Below are positions 38,118-46,583 of a stretch of 64,000 nt of DNA, in pieces (position 1 is the stretch's first letter; the number at the start of each line of letters is the position of its first letter). A program made the position numbers and the translations under genes. The stretch lies in the NCBI RefSeq assembly GCF_010500845.1, contig NZ_JAAAMI010000001.1, positions 186,001 through 250,000 of the forward strand. The letters are read 5' to 3'. This DNA is from Flagellimonas sediminis. GTDB lineage: Bacteria; Bacteroidota; Bacteroidia; Flavobacteriales; Flavobacteriaceae. The notes beneath the pieces are model-generated. The model did not search any database. It had not been told where the DNA came from and worked only from the letters and a program-made list of their open reading frames with translations.

Positions 38118-39908
38118 CTAATGAAATGATTTATAGATTTTCTTCGCTTTCGCCATGCCCACAGATTCAGCGAGACTTTCCAACGAAGCTTCTTTTATTC
38201 GTTTAACGGATTTAAAGTTTTTCAACAATTGCTCCGCGGTTTTTTCCCCAACGCCTTCAATACCCTCCAATTCGGTATTTATAGCTCCCTTACTCCTCTT
38301 GTTCCTGTGGTGGGTAATCCCAAAACGGTGGGCCTCGTTCCTTAACTGTTGTATGATCTTTAAGGTTTCCGATCTTTTATCCAAATAAAGTGGGACTGGA
38401 TCTTCCGGGAAATAAATCTCCTCCAATCTTTTGGCAATCCCGATAATGGCAATTTTGCCCCGAAGACCCAAAACATCCAAACTTTTAAGCGCGGAGGACA
38501 ATTGTCCCTTTCCGCCATCGATTACAATCAATTGCGGTAGAGGTTCGTCCTCTGCCAACAAACGCTTGTATCTTCTGTGGACTACCTCCTCCATACTGGC
38601 AAAGTCATCAGGCCCTTCCACGGTCTTAATGTTAAAATGCCTATAATCTTTTTTTGAAGGTTTGCCATCCTTAAAAACCACACATGCCGAAACAGGATTG
38701 CTTCCTTGAATATTGGAGTTGTCAAAACATTCAATATGCCTGGGTTCCACTGAAAGTCTAAGATCCGCTTTCATTTGCGACATAATGCGATTAGTATGCC
38801 GATTGGGATCGGTGATCTTGATCTGTTTCAATTTATCCTGCCGATAGAACCTTGCATTTCTTTCGGAGAGTTCCAAAATTTTGTGCTTGTCCCCCAATTT
38901 GGGCAAGGTGACCTTTATATTGTCCTCCACGGCCACTGGCATCTGCAAATAGATTTCCTTGGATTTGGAATGGAATCGTTGTCTGATCTCCGTAATGGCC
39001 AATTGCAACAGGTCTTCGTCCGTTTCTTCCAATTTCTTTTTTATTTCCAACGTATGGGACCTTACAATGGAGCCATGGGAAAGTTGCAGAAAGTTTACAT
39101 ATGCATGGGTCTCGTCCGAAATGATGGTGAACACATCCACATTGTTAATCTTGGGATTCACCACGGTTGACTTAGCCTGGTAATTTTCCAAAATATCGAT
39201 CTTATCCTTTACACGCTGTGCCTTTTCAAACTCCATTTTATCGGCAAGATCTTTCATTTGCTGTCTGAAGGATTGTAAAGAATCCCTCAAGTTTCCCTTA
39301 ATGATCTGTCGGATGTCCTCGATCTGGGCATGATACTCCTGTTCCGTTTGAAATCCTTCACACGGGCCCAAACAATTTCCCAAATGATATTCCAGACAGA
39401 CTTTGTATTTGCCCCCTTCAATTTTTTCTTCGGAAAGGTCATAGTTGCAGGTACGCAAGGGGTAGAGGCTTTTAACAAGTTCCAAAAGCGTCCTGACCGT
39501 TTTCATACTGGTATAAGGGCCAAAATACTCCGAACCGTCCTTGATCAACTTTCGTGTAGGGAATACCCTTGGGAACCTTTCTTTTTTAATGCAGATCCAT
39601 GGATAGGATTTGTCGTCCTTCAACATCACATTGTACCGCGGTTGCAGTTTTTTGATCAGGTTGTTTTCCAAGAGCAGGGCATCCGACTCGGTAGGTACTA
39701 CAATATGGTTGATGGTCTGGATTTTTTTGACCAGGACCCTTGTTTTACCGTACTCCTGGGTTTTATTGAAATAGGAAGAAACCCTTTTTTTAAGGTTTTT
39801 GGCTTTTCCCACATAAAGAATCTTTCCTTCCTTGTCATAAAATTGGTAAACCCCAGGGTTATCGGGAAGGGCACTGAGCTGTACGGCAATGGTTGTAGGG
39901 TTGGACAT
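38118..39908 (-). CDS. uvrC: Excinuclease ABC subunit C
   Basis: 596 residues, full length. The GIY-YIG nuclease ('PGVYQFYDKEGKILYVGKAKNLKKR', starting at 18) makes the 3' cut; a zinc-like Cys cluster, a UVR motif ('LADKMEFEKAQRVKDKI') and the C-terminal RNase H-like nuclease ('ECFDNSNIQGSNPVSACVVF', 'DGGKGQLSSA') follow, ending with a helix-hairpin-helix pair. It cuts damaged DNA on both sides of a lesion with UvrAB. A -7 element lies 35 bp upstream. Confidence 0.97.
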   Translation of the reverse strand: MSNPTTIAVQLSALPDNPGVYQFYDKEGKILYVGKAKNLKKRVSSYFNKTQEYGKTRVLVKKIQTINHIVVPTESDALLLENNLIKKLQPRYNVMLKDDKSYPWICIKKERFPRVFPTRKLIKDGSEYFGPYTSMKTVRTLLELVKSLYPLRTCNYDLSEEKIEGGKYKVCLEYHLGNCLGPCEGFQTEQEYHAQIEDIRQIIKGNLRDSLQSFRQQMKDLADKMEFEKAQRVKDKIDILENYQAKSTVVNPKINNVDVFTIISDETHAYVNFLQLSHGSIVRSHTLEIKKKLEETDEDLLQLAITEIRQRFHSKSKEIYLQMPVAVEDNIKVTLPKLGDKHKILELSERNARFYRQDKLKQIKITDPNRHTNRIMSQMKADLRLSVEPRHIECFDNSNIQGSNPVSACVVFKDGKPSKKDYRHFNIKTVEGPDDFASMEEVVHRRYKRLLAEDEPLPQLIVIDGGKGQLSSALKSLDVLGLRGKIAIIGIAKRLEEIYFPEDPVPLYLDKRSETLKIIQQLRNEAHRFGITHHRNKRSKGAINTELEGIEGVGEKTAEQLLKNFKSVKRIKEASLESLAESVGMAKAKKIYKSFH

Positions 39909-39943
39909 ATAGCCTTTTGAAAATGGTCCGATTCGATTTTACA

Positions 39944-39951
39944 CAAAGTTA
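39944..39951 (-). promoter_or_regulatory. Probable uvrC -7 promoter element (TAACTTTG)
   Basis: Exact TAnnTTTG on the minus strand, 35 bp before the uvrC ATG. No TTG at the usual -33 spacing. Confidence 0.5.
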
Positions 39952-40086
39952 TGGTTTAAAACTAGTGTTTCTTGTTAAACTTGATCTATTGCCAGTTTGT
40001 ATTGATATGAATCAAGTTTGGGTAAAAGTAATTTGGAATGTGCACTGTACCAGATTTTTATACGATTCCCTGAAATGATACCGAAT

Positions 40087-40124
40087 TATGGTTTCCCCCC
40101 AGAAAAACTATGGAAAACCCCCAG
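40087..40124. promoter_or_regulatory. Two direct repeats 22 bp apart
   Basis: TATGGTTTCCCCCCAG (40087-40102) and TATGGAAAACCCCCAG (40109-40124) start exactly 22 bp, two helical turns, apart. This spacing is used by dimeric regulators that bind direct repeats, LytTR proteins for example. Assignment to a regulator is speculative. Confidence 0.45.
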
Positions 40125-40254
40125 TCAAAGGACCGATACACGGCCTAAAATGTTAAACTGTTGCAAAAAATGATGTATTTCATCGATAAAATCTGCATTT
40201 CATGGTGGATTTTTAAATTGTTTTACATACATTTAAAACTATAATTACAATCCT

Positions 40255-40344
40255 ATGGAAAACTATGTAATCGTTTTGGGAATGTACTTGATTTTGATGC
40301 TGTTCTTCAAAATCTTTTTCTCCGTGGCAACAAAAGGAGAATAA
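40255..40344 (+). CDS. 29-residue single-helix membrane micropeptide
   Basis: ATG at 40255 to TAA at 40344. The product starts MENYVIVLGMYLILMLFF, one strong membrane helix with a Lys and a short basic/acidic tail (ATKGE), the look of a real micro-membrane protein and not of random sequence. It sits in a long AT-rich leader and ends 41 bp before the 5-formyl-THF cyclo-ligase gene. It could instead be a leader peptide. No family is known to me. Confidence 0.5.
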   Translation: MENYVIVLGMYLILMLFFKIFFSVATKGE

Positions 40345-40385
40345 ATAACTGTTTCCCCAAACAACCCCTAAATCTTCAACATTTA

Positions 40386-40949
40386 ATGTTGAAACATGAC
40401 CTAAGAAAAAAATATAAAGATCTGAGAGCTGAAATTACTCCTCCTAAAGCCTCGGATTTAAGTTTGATTTTAGCCAATCATGTACTCCAAATCCCAATCT
40501 GGGATTTTTTTTATTTCCATACCTTTTTAAGCATCGAGGAGAAAAATGAAGTGGATACACTTCCTCTGATAACCTTACTCCAAGGAAAGGACAAACATGT
40601 TATTGTCCCTAAAATTTCCGGCAACACCACTATGGAGCATTATCTCCTTACCGATAGTACATCCCTGAAAATAAATAGTTGGGGCATTCCAGAACCTGTT
40701 GATGGCTTCCTAGTACCCGAAGATAAAATTGATGTAGTGTTTGTGCCTTTATTGGCTTTTGATATACAAGGAAACCGTGTAGGGTATGGTAAAGGGTTCT
40801 ATGACAATTTTTTGCAGAAATGCCCCAAGCAGACCCTTAAAATTGGACTTTCCTTTTTTCAGGCCGAAGAGGACCTGATCACGGATGTACATGAAAACGA
40901 TATAAAACTGGATTACTGCGTTACCCCGAACAAGGTCTACGCATTCTGA
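40386..40949 (+). CDS. 5-formyltetrahydrofolate cyclo-ligase
   Basis: 187 residues, usual length (also called MTHFS/YgfA). The N-terminal 'LRKKYKDLRAEI' basic helix, 'FYFHTFLSIEEKNEVDT' and the ATP/folate motif 'VFVPLLAFDIQGNRVGYGKGFYDNFL' (about 118-143) are intact. It turns 5-formyl-THF into 5,10-methenyl-THF with ATP, recycling folate in the cytosol. It follows the micropeptide ORF and converges on lspA with a 13-bp overlap of the coding ends. Confidence 0.95.
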   Translation: MLKHDLRKKYKDLRAEITPPKASDLSLILANHVLQIPIWDFFYFHTFLSIEEKNEVDTLPLITLLQGKDKHVIVPKISGNTTMEHYLLTDSTSLKINSWGIPEPVDGFLVPEDKIDVVFVPLLAFDIQGNRVGYGKGFYDNFLQKCPKQTLKIGLSFFQAEEDLITDVHENDIKLDYCVTPNKVYAF

Positions 40950-41596
40950 TCGACCACTTCCTCTTCTTTCCCCTTTTCTTCAGTGTTCTTTGGAAATGCT
41001 TTTTTATTGAAAACGATCAAAATACCCACCCCTGTGCTGATCGCCGTATCCGCAATGTTGAATACGGGCTCAAAGAAACGGAACCTATTCCCACCCAAGG
41101 AGGGAACCCAATCGGGCCAGGTGGTATCGATCAAAGGAAAATAGAGCATGTCCACCACCTTGCCGTGAAACAAACTGCCATAAGGATCACTAGAGAACAA
41201 AGTGGCCACTTGCCCATTGCTATGATCAAAGATCAATCCATAAAATACAGAATCGATGATATTGCCCATAGCTCCGGCAAAAATGAGTGAAACTGCCAAG
41301 ATCAAGGTCCGGGTAGACTGTTTTTTGATGATATCCCACAACCAATACCCAATACCGAAAACGGCAAAAATCCTGAAAATCGTCAAGATCAACTTCCCCG
41401 CAGGTTCTGAGATGGGCAAAAGATCGCTCAACTTGGTCCCCCATGCCGCTCCTTCATTTTCAATGAACAGGATCTTGAACCATCCGAACACATCATGGGA
41501 TTCTCCCAAAATAAAATGGGTTTTGATGTAAATCTTGCTCAATTGATCTACCAAAAGAAGCAAAACGATGATGAAAAGGGATTTTTTTAAACTCAT
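40937..41596 (-). CDS. lspA: Lipoprotein signal peptidase
   Basis: 219 residues with four membrane helices and the type II signal peptidase motifs: 'VDQLSKIYIK' (about 16-25), 'ENEGAAWG' (about 51-58), 'GAMGNIIDS' with the first catalytic Asp (about 111-119) and 'VFNIADTAISTGV' with the second (about 183-195). It cuts lipoprotein precursors before the lipidated Cys, and so serves the many lipoproteins in this window. It has the longer C-terminal charged tail seen in Bacteroidota. It lies in the ileS - traR/dksA - DUF4097-like - lspA minus-strand block. Confidence 0.96.
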   Translation of the reverse strand: MSLKKSLFIIVLLLLVDQLSKIYIKTHFILGESHDVFGWFKILFIENEGAAWGTKLSDLLPISEPAGKLILTIFRIFAVFGIGYWLWDIIKKQSTRTLILAVSLIFAGAMGNIIDSVFYGLIFDHSNGQVATLFSSDPYGSLFHGKVVDMLYFPLIDTTWPDWVPSLGGNRFRFFEPVFNIADTAISTGVGILIVFNKKAFPKNTEEKGKEEEVVDQNA

Positions 41597-41629
41597 CTTG
41601 TTAGTAAAGCGGTTGCAAAAATATAGATA

Positions 41630-42250
41630 TTATTTTGTTTTCCTAAGATGGATATTGCCCTCAACGGTCTTTAACACAAATTGATCGTTCCCAAAGGGTA
41701 TGGTTTCCTGTTCCACTTGCCCATAGGAGCTTTCGGCCAAAATGTCCCCACTGGGAGCCGTAAGCCAAATGTCCCCTTTTTGAGTGACCACCTCAACGGT
41801 TTCCGTAACATTCTCCAAGGTGCATCTACCGTCCGAAAGTGTAACATTCAGATTTTCATAGTTGCCCGACACCCTTACATCACAATTGGTTCCATAAACG
41901 GCAACACTCTTAAATTCCGGCACACTGATTTCCAAGGATATGGAAACCACTTTGTGGGCACTGAGCTTATCGTTAGGATCAATGAACAGGGGTTGAAAAC
42001 CGGCACTGATCAAGGCAGTGGTACCTGTTTCCTCAATGGCGATCAACAAATCCTTGGCATACTCCCCTTCCATACTGGCCGACACCTTTACCTCATCGGT
42101 CCGTGAAGTCTTTAGATCGATATGGTAACAATATTCCGAATCTATCTGGATGAAGTCTATCCTAGAATCCATAAATGCTTTTTTTACCAATTTTTGTCCG
42201 TTCATGGACAGCATGGCGAACATTAACAATATGGTTACCGATCCCTTCAT
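41630..42250 (-). CDS. DUF4097-like secreted beta protein
   Basis: The ATG at 42250 gives 206 residues beginning MKGSVTILLMFAM, a signal peptide cut near SMNGQ; a TTG two codons earlier is less likely. The mature part is a right-handed repeat of short strands ('VAVYGTNCDVRVSGNYENLNVTLSDGRCTLENVTETVEVVTQKGDIWLTAPSGDI' region, about 110-170), typical of DUF4097/adhesin-like folds. Function unknown. It lies between the TraR/DksA terminator and lspA. Confidence 0.72.
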   Translation of the reverse strand: MKGSVTILLMFAMLSMNGQKLVKKAFMDSRIDFIQIDSEYCYHIDLKTSRTDEVKVSASMEGEYAKDLLIAIEETGTTALISAGFQPLFIDPNDKLSAHKVVSISLEISVPEFKSVAVYGTNCDVRVSGNYENLNVTLSDGRCTLENVTETVEVVTQKGDIWLTAPSGDILAESSYGQVEQETIPFGNDQFVLKTVEGNIHLRKTK

Positions 42251-42255
42251 AAGCA

Positions 42256-42277
42256 AAAAACGCCCTAAGGCGTTTTT
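42256..42277 (-). terminator. Intrinsic terminator after the TraR/DksA gene
   Basis: Stem AAAAACGCC / GGCGTTTTT with loop CTAA, directly after the stop at 42279. The T-run is within the 3' arm on either strand. Confidence 0.8.
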
Positions 42278-42278
42278 A

Positions 42279-42662
42279 TTATTTCTGCATGTTTTTCGCC
42301 TCTATGCTCAAGGTCGCATGTGGAACCAATTTCAAACGCTCCTTGTTGATGAGCTTACCGGTCACACGGCAAATGCCATAGGTTTTATTCTCTATTCGCA
42401 TCAAAGCATTTTTAAGGTCCCTGATGAATTTTTCCTGACGTATGGCCAACTGGGTATTGGCTTCCTTGCTCATGGTCTCCGAACCTTCCTCGAAAGCTTT
42501 AAAGGTTGGGGAAGTATCATCGGTTCCATTGTTTCCATCGTTCATATAAGAGCTCTTCAAAAGTTCCAAATGACTTTTTGCCTTCTCCATTTTTTCCTCG
42601 ATCAAGGTCCTGAATTCATCCAACTCTTTGTCTGAGTATCTTACTTTTAGTTCTTCTTCCAT
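42279..42662 (-). CDS. TraR/DksA family protein
   Basis: 127 residues. A long coiled coil (about 10-75) with 'DELDEFRTLIEEKMEKAKSHLELL' is followed by the degenerate zinc-finger segment 'YGICRVTGKLINKERLKLVPHAT' (about 95-117). Only one of the four zinc cysteines remains, as in many Bacteroidota members. DksA-like proteins bind RNA polymerase through the secondary channel and adjust initiation with ppGpp. It starts 2 bp after ileS, whose transcript it shares, and a terminator follows. Confidence 0.9.
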   Translation of the reverse strand: MEEELKVRYSDKELDEFRTLIEEKMEKAKSHLELLKSSYMNDGNNGTDDTSPTFKAFEEGSETMSKEANTQLAIRQEKFIRDLKNALMRIENKTYGICRVTGKLINKERLKLVPHATLSIEAKNMQK

Positions 42663-42664
42663 GG

Positions 42665-45600
42665 TTAATGCTTTTGAATAAACAATTTTGTATTCACTTC
42701 ATCAAAGGCTATTGCTACGCCTTCCTCTAATTTTTCTTCAATGTTGAGCTCTGCGGTCAAGGTCTCGGTCTTGATATACTCCTCGTTGCTGTATATAGCA
42801 CTTTCCACAAAGCCGTCCTTCAATATTTTGATGTCAATCTTATCGGTCACCTCAAATCCGGATTCCTTGCGAAGGTTCTGGATCCTGTTCACAAGCTCCC
42901 TTGCAATTCCTTCATTTTTCAAGGTTTCGTCAATGGTCACATCCAAGGCAACCGTTAACGGGCCCGAGCTTGCCACCAACCATCCTTCAATATCCTGGGA
43001 GCTGATCTCTACATCGCCTAACTGTAAATTAACGGTTTTATTTTCCAATTGGAGTGTTAATTCTCCGTTACGTTCCATTTTTTGGATATCCTCCTGACCC
43101 ATTTGCGCTACCATGGCGGCAATGGCTTTCATATCCTTACCAAATTTCGGGCCCAAGACCTTAAAATTAGGTTTTATTTGCTTCACCAATATTCCAGAGG
43201 CATCGTCCAACAACTGAATTTCCTTCACGTTCACCTCGGATCTGATCAAATTGGAAACCGCTTCAATGTCCAACTTCTGTTGGGAATCCAACACTGGGAT
43301 CATAATTTTTTGCAACGGCTGGCGTACCTTGATCTTTTCCTTTTGACGGATGGAAAGCACCAAAGAAGAAATCTTTTGTGCCAACTGCATCTTCCGTTCC
43401 AATTTTTGGTTGACCATGTTAGGGTCATACACTGGAAACTCTGCCAAGTGCACGCTTTCAAAGCCTTCCTTGCCTGTCACGGCATCCAAATCCTTGTACA
43501 ACCGATCCATAAAGAACGGGGCAACAGGTGCCGACAGTTTAGCGACAGTAATGAGGCAGGTGTAGAGTGTTTGGTAGGCGGAAATCTTATCCTGTTGGTA
43601 ATCTCCCTTCCAGAAACGTCTCCTGCTCAAACGCACATACCAGTTACTCAAATTTTCCTGAACAAAATCAGAAATCATTCGAGCCGCCCTAGTGGCTTCA
43701 TAATCGGCATAAGCTTCATCCACATTTTTGATCAAGGTGTGGAGCTCGGACAAGATCCATTGATCTATCTCCGGCCTATCCACCAAAGGAATATCCGCCT
43801 CGGCATAACTGAACTCATCTATATTGGCATACAGGGCCATAAAGGAGTATGTATTGTAAAGGGTTCCGAAGAACTTACGCTTTACTTCAACAATTCCATC
43901 AATATCAAATTTTAGGTTGTCCCATGGGTTAGCGTTGGAAATCATGTACCAACGGGTGGCATCCGCTCCATGTTCCGGCAATACCTCAAAGGGATCTACG
44001 GCATTCCCCAATCGTTTGGACATTTTCTTGCCTTCCTTATCAAGTACCAATCCATTGGAGACCACATTTTGGTAGGCAATGCTATCAAACACCATGGTGG
44101 CAATGGCATGTAGGGTATAGAACCATCCACGCGTTTGGTCTACCCCTTCGGCAATAAAATTGGCCGGAAAGGCAATGCCATCATCGATCAACTCTTTGTT
44201 TTCAAAAGGGTAATGCCATTGTGCATAGGGCATGGAGCCACTATCGAACCAAACATCGATCAAATCGGTTTCCCTTTTCATGGGTTGACCACTTGGCGAA
44301 ACCAAGGTGATGCCATCCACTATATTTTTGTGCAGGTCAATTTTGTCGTAATTGTCCTCGCTCATATCGCCCACCGTAAAATCGGCGAACACATCCTTGT
44401 CCAAAACTCCAGCTTCAACGGCTTTGGCCATTTCTGCCTTCAACTCTTCCACAGAACCGATGATCATTTCTTCCTTGCCATCCTCCGTTCTCCAGATAGG
44501 CAATGGAATACCCCAATACCTTGATCGGGAAAGGTTCCAGTCATTGGCATTGGCCAACCAGTTGCCAAAACGGCCTTCACCCGTTGCCTTAGGCTTCCAG
44601 TTGATGGTCTGATTGAGTTCGAACATGCGATCCTTTACATCAGTTACCTTGATGAACCATGAGTTCAACGGATAGTACAAAATGGGTTTATCGGTTCGCC
44701 AGCAGTTAGGGTAGCTGTGAACATATTTTTCCACCTTGAAGGCCTTGTTCTCTTCCTTAAGTTTGATGGCAATCTCGACATCCACCGATTTCTCAGGGGC
44801 CTCACCATCTTCATAATATTCGTTCTTTACATATTTGCCAGCAAACTCTCCCAATTCTGGTCTAAACTTTCCTTGAAGGTCCACCAATGGAACTGGGTTG
44901 CCATTCTCATCCAAGACCAACATTGGCGGTACTTCAGGTTCGGCCTGTTTGGCTGCCAAGGCATCGTCCGCACCAAAGGTGGGAGCCGTGTGCACGATTC
45001 CTGTACCATCTTCCGTGGTCACAAAATCCCCAGCAATGACCCTAAAGGCATTTTCAGGGTTTTGATAAGGTTGGGCGTAAGGCAACAATTGCTCGTAGCG
45101 GATTCCCACCAAATCCTTGCCCAAAAAACTATGGCTAACCCAGTATGGGATTTTTTTATCTCCTTCATTGAAGTCGGCCAGTTCCGCCTCCGTTTCAACA
45201 GCAGAAAATTTACCGCTGAACTGTTTACCTACCAAAGGTTTGGCCAAGACAACGCTGATGGGTTCGAAAGTATATTGGTTAAAGGTCTTTACCAGAACGT
45301 ATTCGATTTTAGGCCCAACCGTTAAAGCAGTGTTGGATGGAAGGGTCCAAGGGGTGGTCGTCCATGCCAAGAAGTAAATATCACCCTCCACATGCTTCAA
45401 GAAATCGGGAAGTGAATCCTTTTTAGCTTTGAACTGCGCGGTAACCGTGGTATCCGTTACATCTTGGTAGGTGCCGGGTTGGTTAAGCTCGTGCGAGCTC
45501 AATCCGGTACCCGCTTTTGGCGAATACGGCTGAATGGTGTATCCCTTGTATAAAAGTCCTTTGTCGTAAATCTGCTTCAACAACCACCAAACCGACTCCA

Positions 45601-46066
45601 TGTACTTGGGCTTGTAGGTGATATACGGATCATCCATATCTACCCAGTACCCAATTTTCTCTGTCATGTCGTTCCAGACATCGGTATAGCGCATGACCGC
45701 TTTTTTACAGGCGGCATTATATTCTTCAACAGAAATCTTTTTGCCGATATCCTCTTTGGTGATGCCGAGTTCTTTCTCCACACCAATTTCGATAGGAAGT
45801 CCGTGGGTATCCCAACCCGCCTTCCTTTTTACTTGAAAACCTTTCATGGTCTTGTACCGTGGAAAGATATCTTTTATGGTACGGGCCATTACGTGGTGAA
45901 TACCGGGCATGCCATTTGCGGAAGGGGGGCCTTCATAAAACACATAACTTTCCATGCCCTCCCTGGTGGAAACACTCTTTTCAAATATTTGTTTGTCCTT
46001 CCAAAAGTCCAGAACTTCTTCCGATACTTTAGGCAAATCCAATCCTTTATATTCCGCAAACTTCAT
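42665..46066 (-). CDS. ileS: Isoleucyl-tRNA synthetase
   Basis: 1133 residues, the long eukaryote-like form typical of Bacteroidota. The HIGH motif reads 'PPSANGMPGIHH' (47-58), the editing domain carries the 'TTPWTLPSNTAL' loop, and KMSKS appears as 'GKKMSKRLGN'. A long C-terminal tRNA-binding region follows. It charges tRNA-Ile in the cytosol. This is the type that includes mupirocin-tolerant enzymes in other bacteria (family knowledge only). It heads the block with the TraR/DksA gene 2 bp downstream. Confidence 0.97.
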   Translation of the reverse strand: MKFAEYKGLDLPKVSEEVLDFWKDKQIFEKSVSTREGMESYVFYEGPPSANGMPGIHHVMARTIKDIFPRYKTMKGFQVKRKAGWDTHGLPIEIGVEKELGITKEDIGKKISVEEYNAACKKAVMRYTDVWNDMTEKIGYWVDMDDPYITYKPKYMESVWWLLKQIYDKGLLYKGYTIQPYSPKAGTGLSSHELNQPGTYQDVTDTTVTAQFKAKKDSLPDFLKHVEGDIYFLAWTTTPWTLPSNTALTVGPKIEYVLVKTFNQYTFEPISVVLAKPLVGKQFSGKFSAVETEAELADFNEGDKKIPYWVSHSFLGKDLVGIRYEQLLPYAQPYQNPENAFRVIAGDFVTTEDGTGIVHTAPTFGADDALAAKQAEPEVPPMLVLDENGNPVPLVDLQGKFRPELGEFAGKYVKNEYYEDGEAPEKSVDVEIAIKLKEENKAFKVEKYVHSYPNCWRTDKPILYYPLNSWFIKVTDVKDRMFELNQTINWKPKATGEGRFGNWLANANDWNLSRSRYWGIPLPIWRTEDGKEEMIIGSVEELKAEMAKAVEAGVLDKDVFADFTVGDMSEDNYDKIDLHKNIVDGITLVSPSGQPMKRETDLIDVWFDSGSMPYAQWHYPFENKELIDDGIAFPANFIAEGVDQTRGWFYTLHAIATMVFDSIAYQNVVSNGLVLDKEGKKMSKRLGNAVDPFEVLPEHGADATRWYMISNANPWDNLKFDIDGIVEVKRKFFGTLYNTYSFMALYANIDEFSYAEADIPLVDRPEIDQWILSELHTLIKNVDEAYADYEATRAARMISDFVQENLSNWYVRLSRRRFWKGDYQQDKISAYQTLYTCLITVAKLSAPVAPFFMDRLYKDLDAVTGKEGFESVHLAEFPVYDPNMVNQKLERKMQLAQKISSLVLSIRQKEKIKVRQPLQKIMIPVLDSQQKLDIEAVSNLIRSEVNVKEIQLLDDASGILVKQIKPNFKVLGPKFGKDMKAIAAMVAQMGQEDIQKMERNGELTLQLENKTVNLQLGDVEISSQDIEGWLVASSGPLTVALDVTIDETLKNEGIARELVNRIQNLRKESGFEVTDKIDIKILKDGFVESAIYSNEEYIKTETLTAELNIEEKLEEGVAIAFDEVNTKLFIQKH

Positions 46067-46241
46067 AACCTGCTATTCCTTCTCAATTTCAAGTTTGCAA
46101 AATTATAAATTTAGATGGAATTATGGGCTACGCAATTGCCTAAGAATCCACTTAACAGCCTTAACCTAAATATGATACCCTTTCCTGAGTGAAATAGCCT
46201 ATAATTCTGTACCTTCATCCTCCTAAACACTAAACCATTTT

Positions 46242-46532
46242 ATGATGAAAAAAGTAGTAATCGGGGTTCTGGCCCTTACGATGTCCTTTTCCGTATTGAC
46301 CTCTTGCAAGGAGGCCTCGGACAAGGCAAAAGAAGCATCTGAAGAAGCGAGCGAAGCTTTGGAAGAAACTGGCAAAGACCTAAAAGAAGCCGCCAATGAT
46401 GCAGCCGACGCGCTGAAAGAAGCGGGTGAAGAAGCAAAGGAATTGGGAGAACAGGCCATAGACAGCCTTAAAAAGGCAGGCAAAGAGGTGAAAGAAGAAG
46501 CCAAAAAGGCCATTGACAGTATTAAAATTTAA
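46242..46532 (+). CDS. Small helical Ala/Glu/Lys-rich lipoprotein
   Basis: 96 residues. Two adjacent ATG codons open it; a signal peptide and lipobox (SVLTSC, Cys22) follow. The rest is one amphipathic helix of heptad-like units ('KEASDKAKEASEEASEALEE', 'KEAANDAADALKEAGEEAKE', ...), about five 11-residue steps. It resembles surface or periplasmic coiled-coil lipoproteins such as Lpp-like or LEA-like proteins; a role in envelope spacing or stress is a guess. Monocistronic, with a terminator after it. Confidence 0.8.
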   Translation: MMKKVVIGVLALTMSFSVLTSCKEASDKAKEASEEASEALEETGKDLKEAANDAADALKEAGEEAKELGEQAIDSLKKAGKEVKEEAKKAIDSIKI

Positions 46533-46553
46533 CCCCAGAAAGGAATAAAAGTA

Positions 46554-46578
46554 AAAGGCCCGGAAATTCCGGGCCTTT
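46554..46578 (+). terminator. Intrinsic terminator after the helical lipoprotein gene
   Basis: Stem AAAGGCCCGGA / TCCGGGCCTTT with a 3-base loop, followed by GTTTTTT. It also lies at the end of the convergent TonB receptor gene (stop at 46584). Confidence 0.92.
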
Positions 46579-46583
46579 GTTTT

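Larger units (their letters stand above)
39909..40254. other. 346-bp intergenic region with phased direct repeat
   Basis: Between the divergent uvrC and the 29-codon ORF. It contains the uvrC promoter element (39944-39951), a pair of 16-bp direct repeats 22 bp apart (40087-40124), and an AT-rich stretch leading to the micro-ORF. No longer gene is seen on either strand. Confidence 0.6.

Noticed and set aside
46067..46241. T-box riboswitch for ileS
   Set aside because: The ileS leader shows no T-box sequence or terminator stem, and T-boxes are not expected in Bacteroidota.
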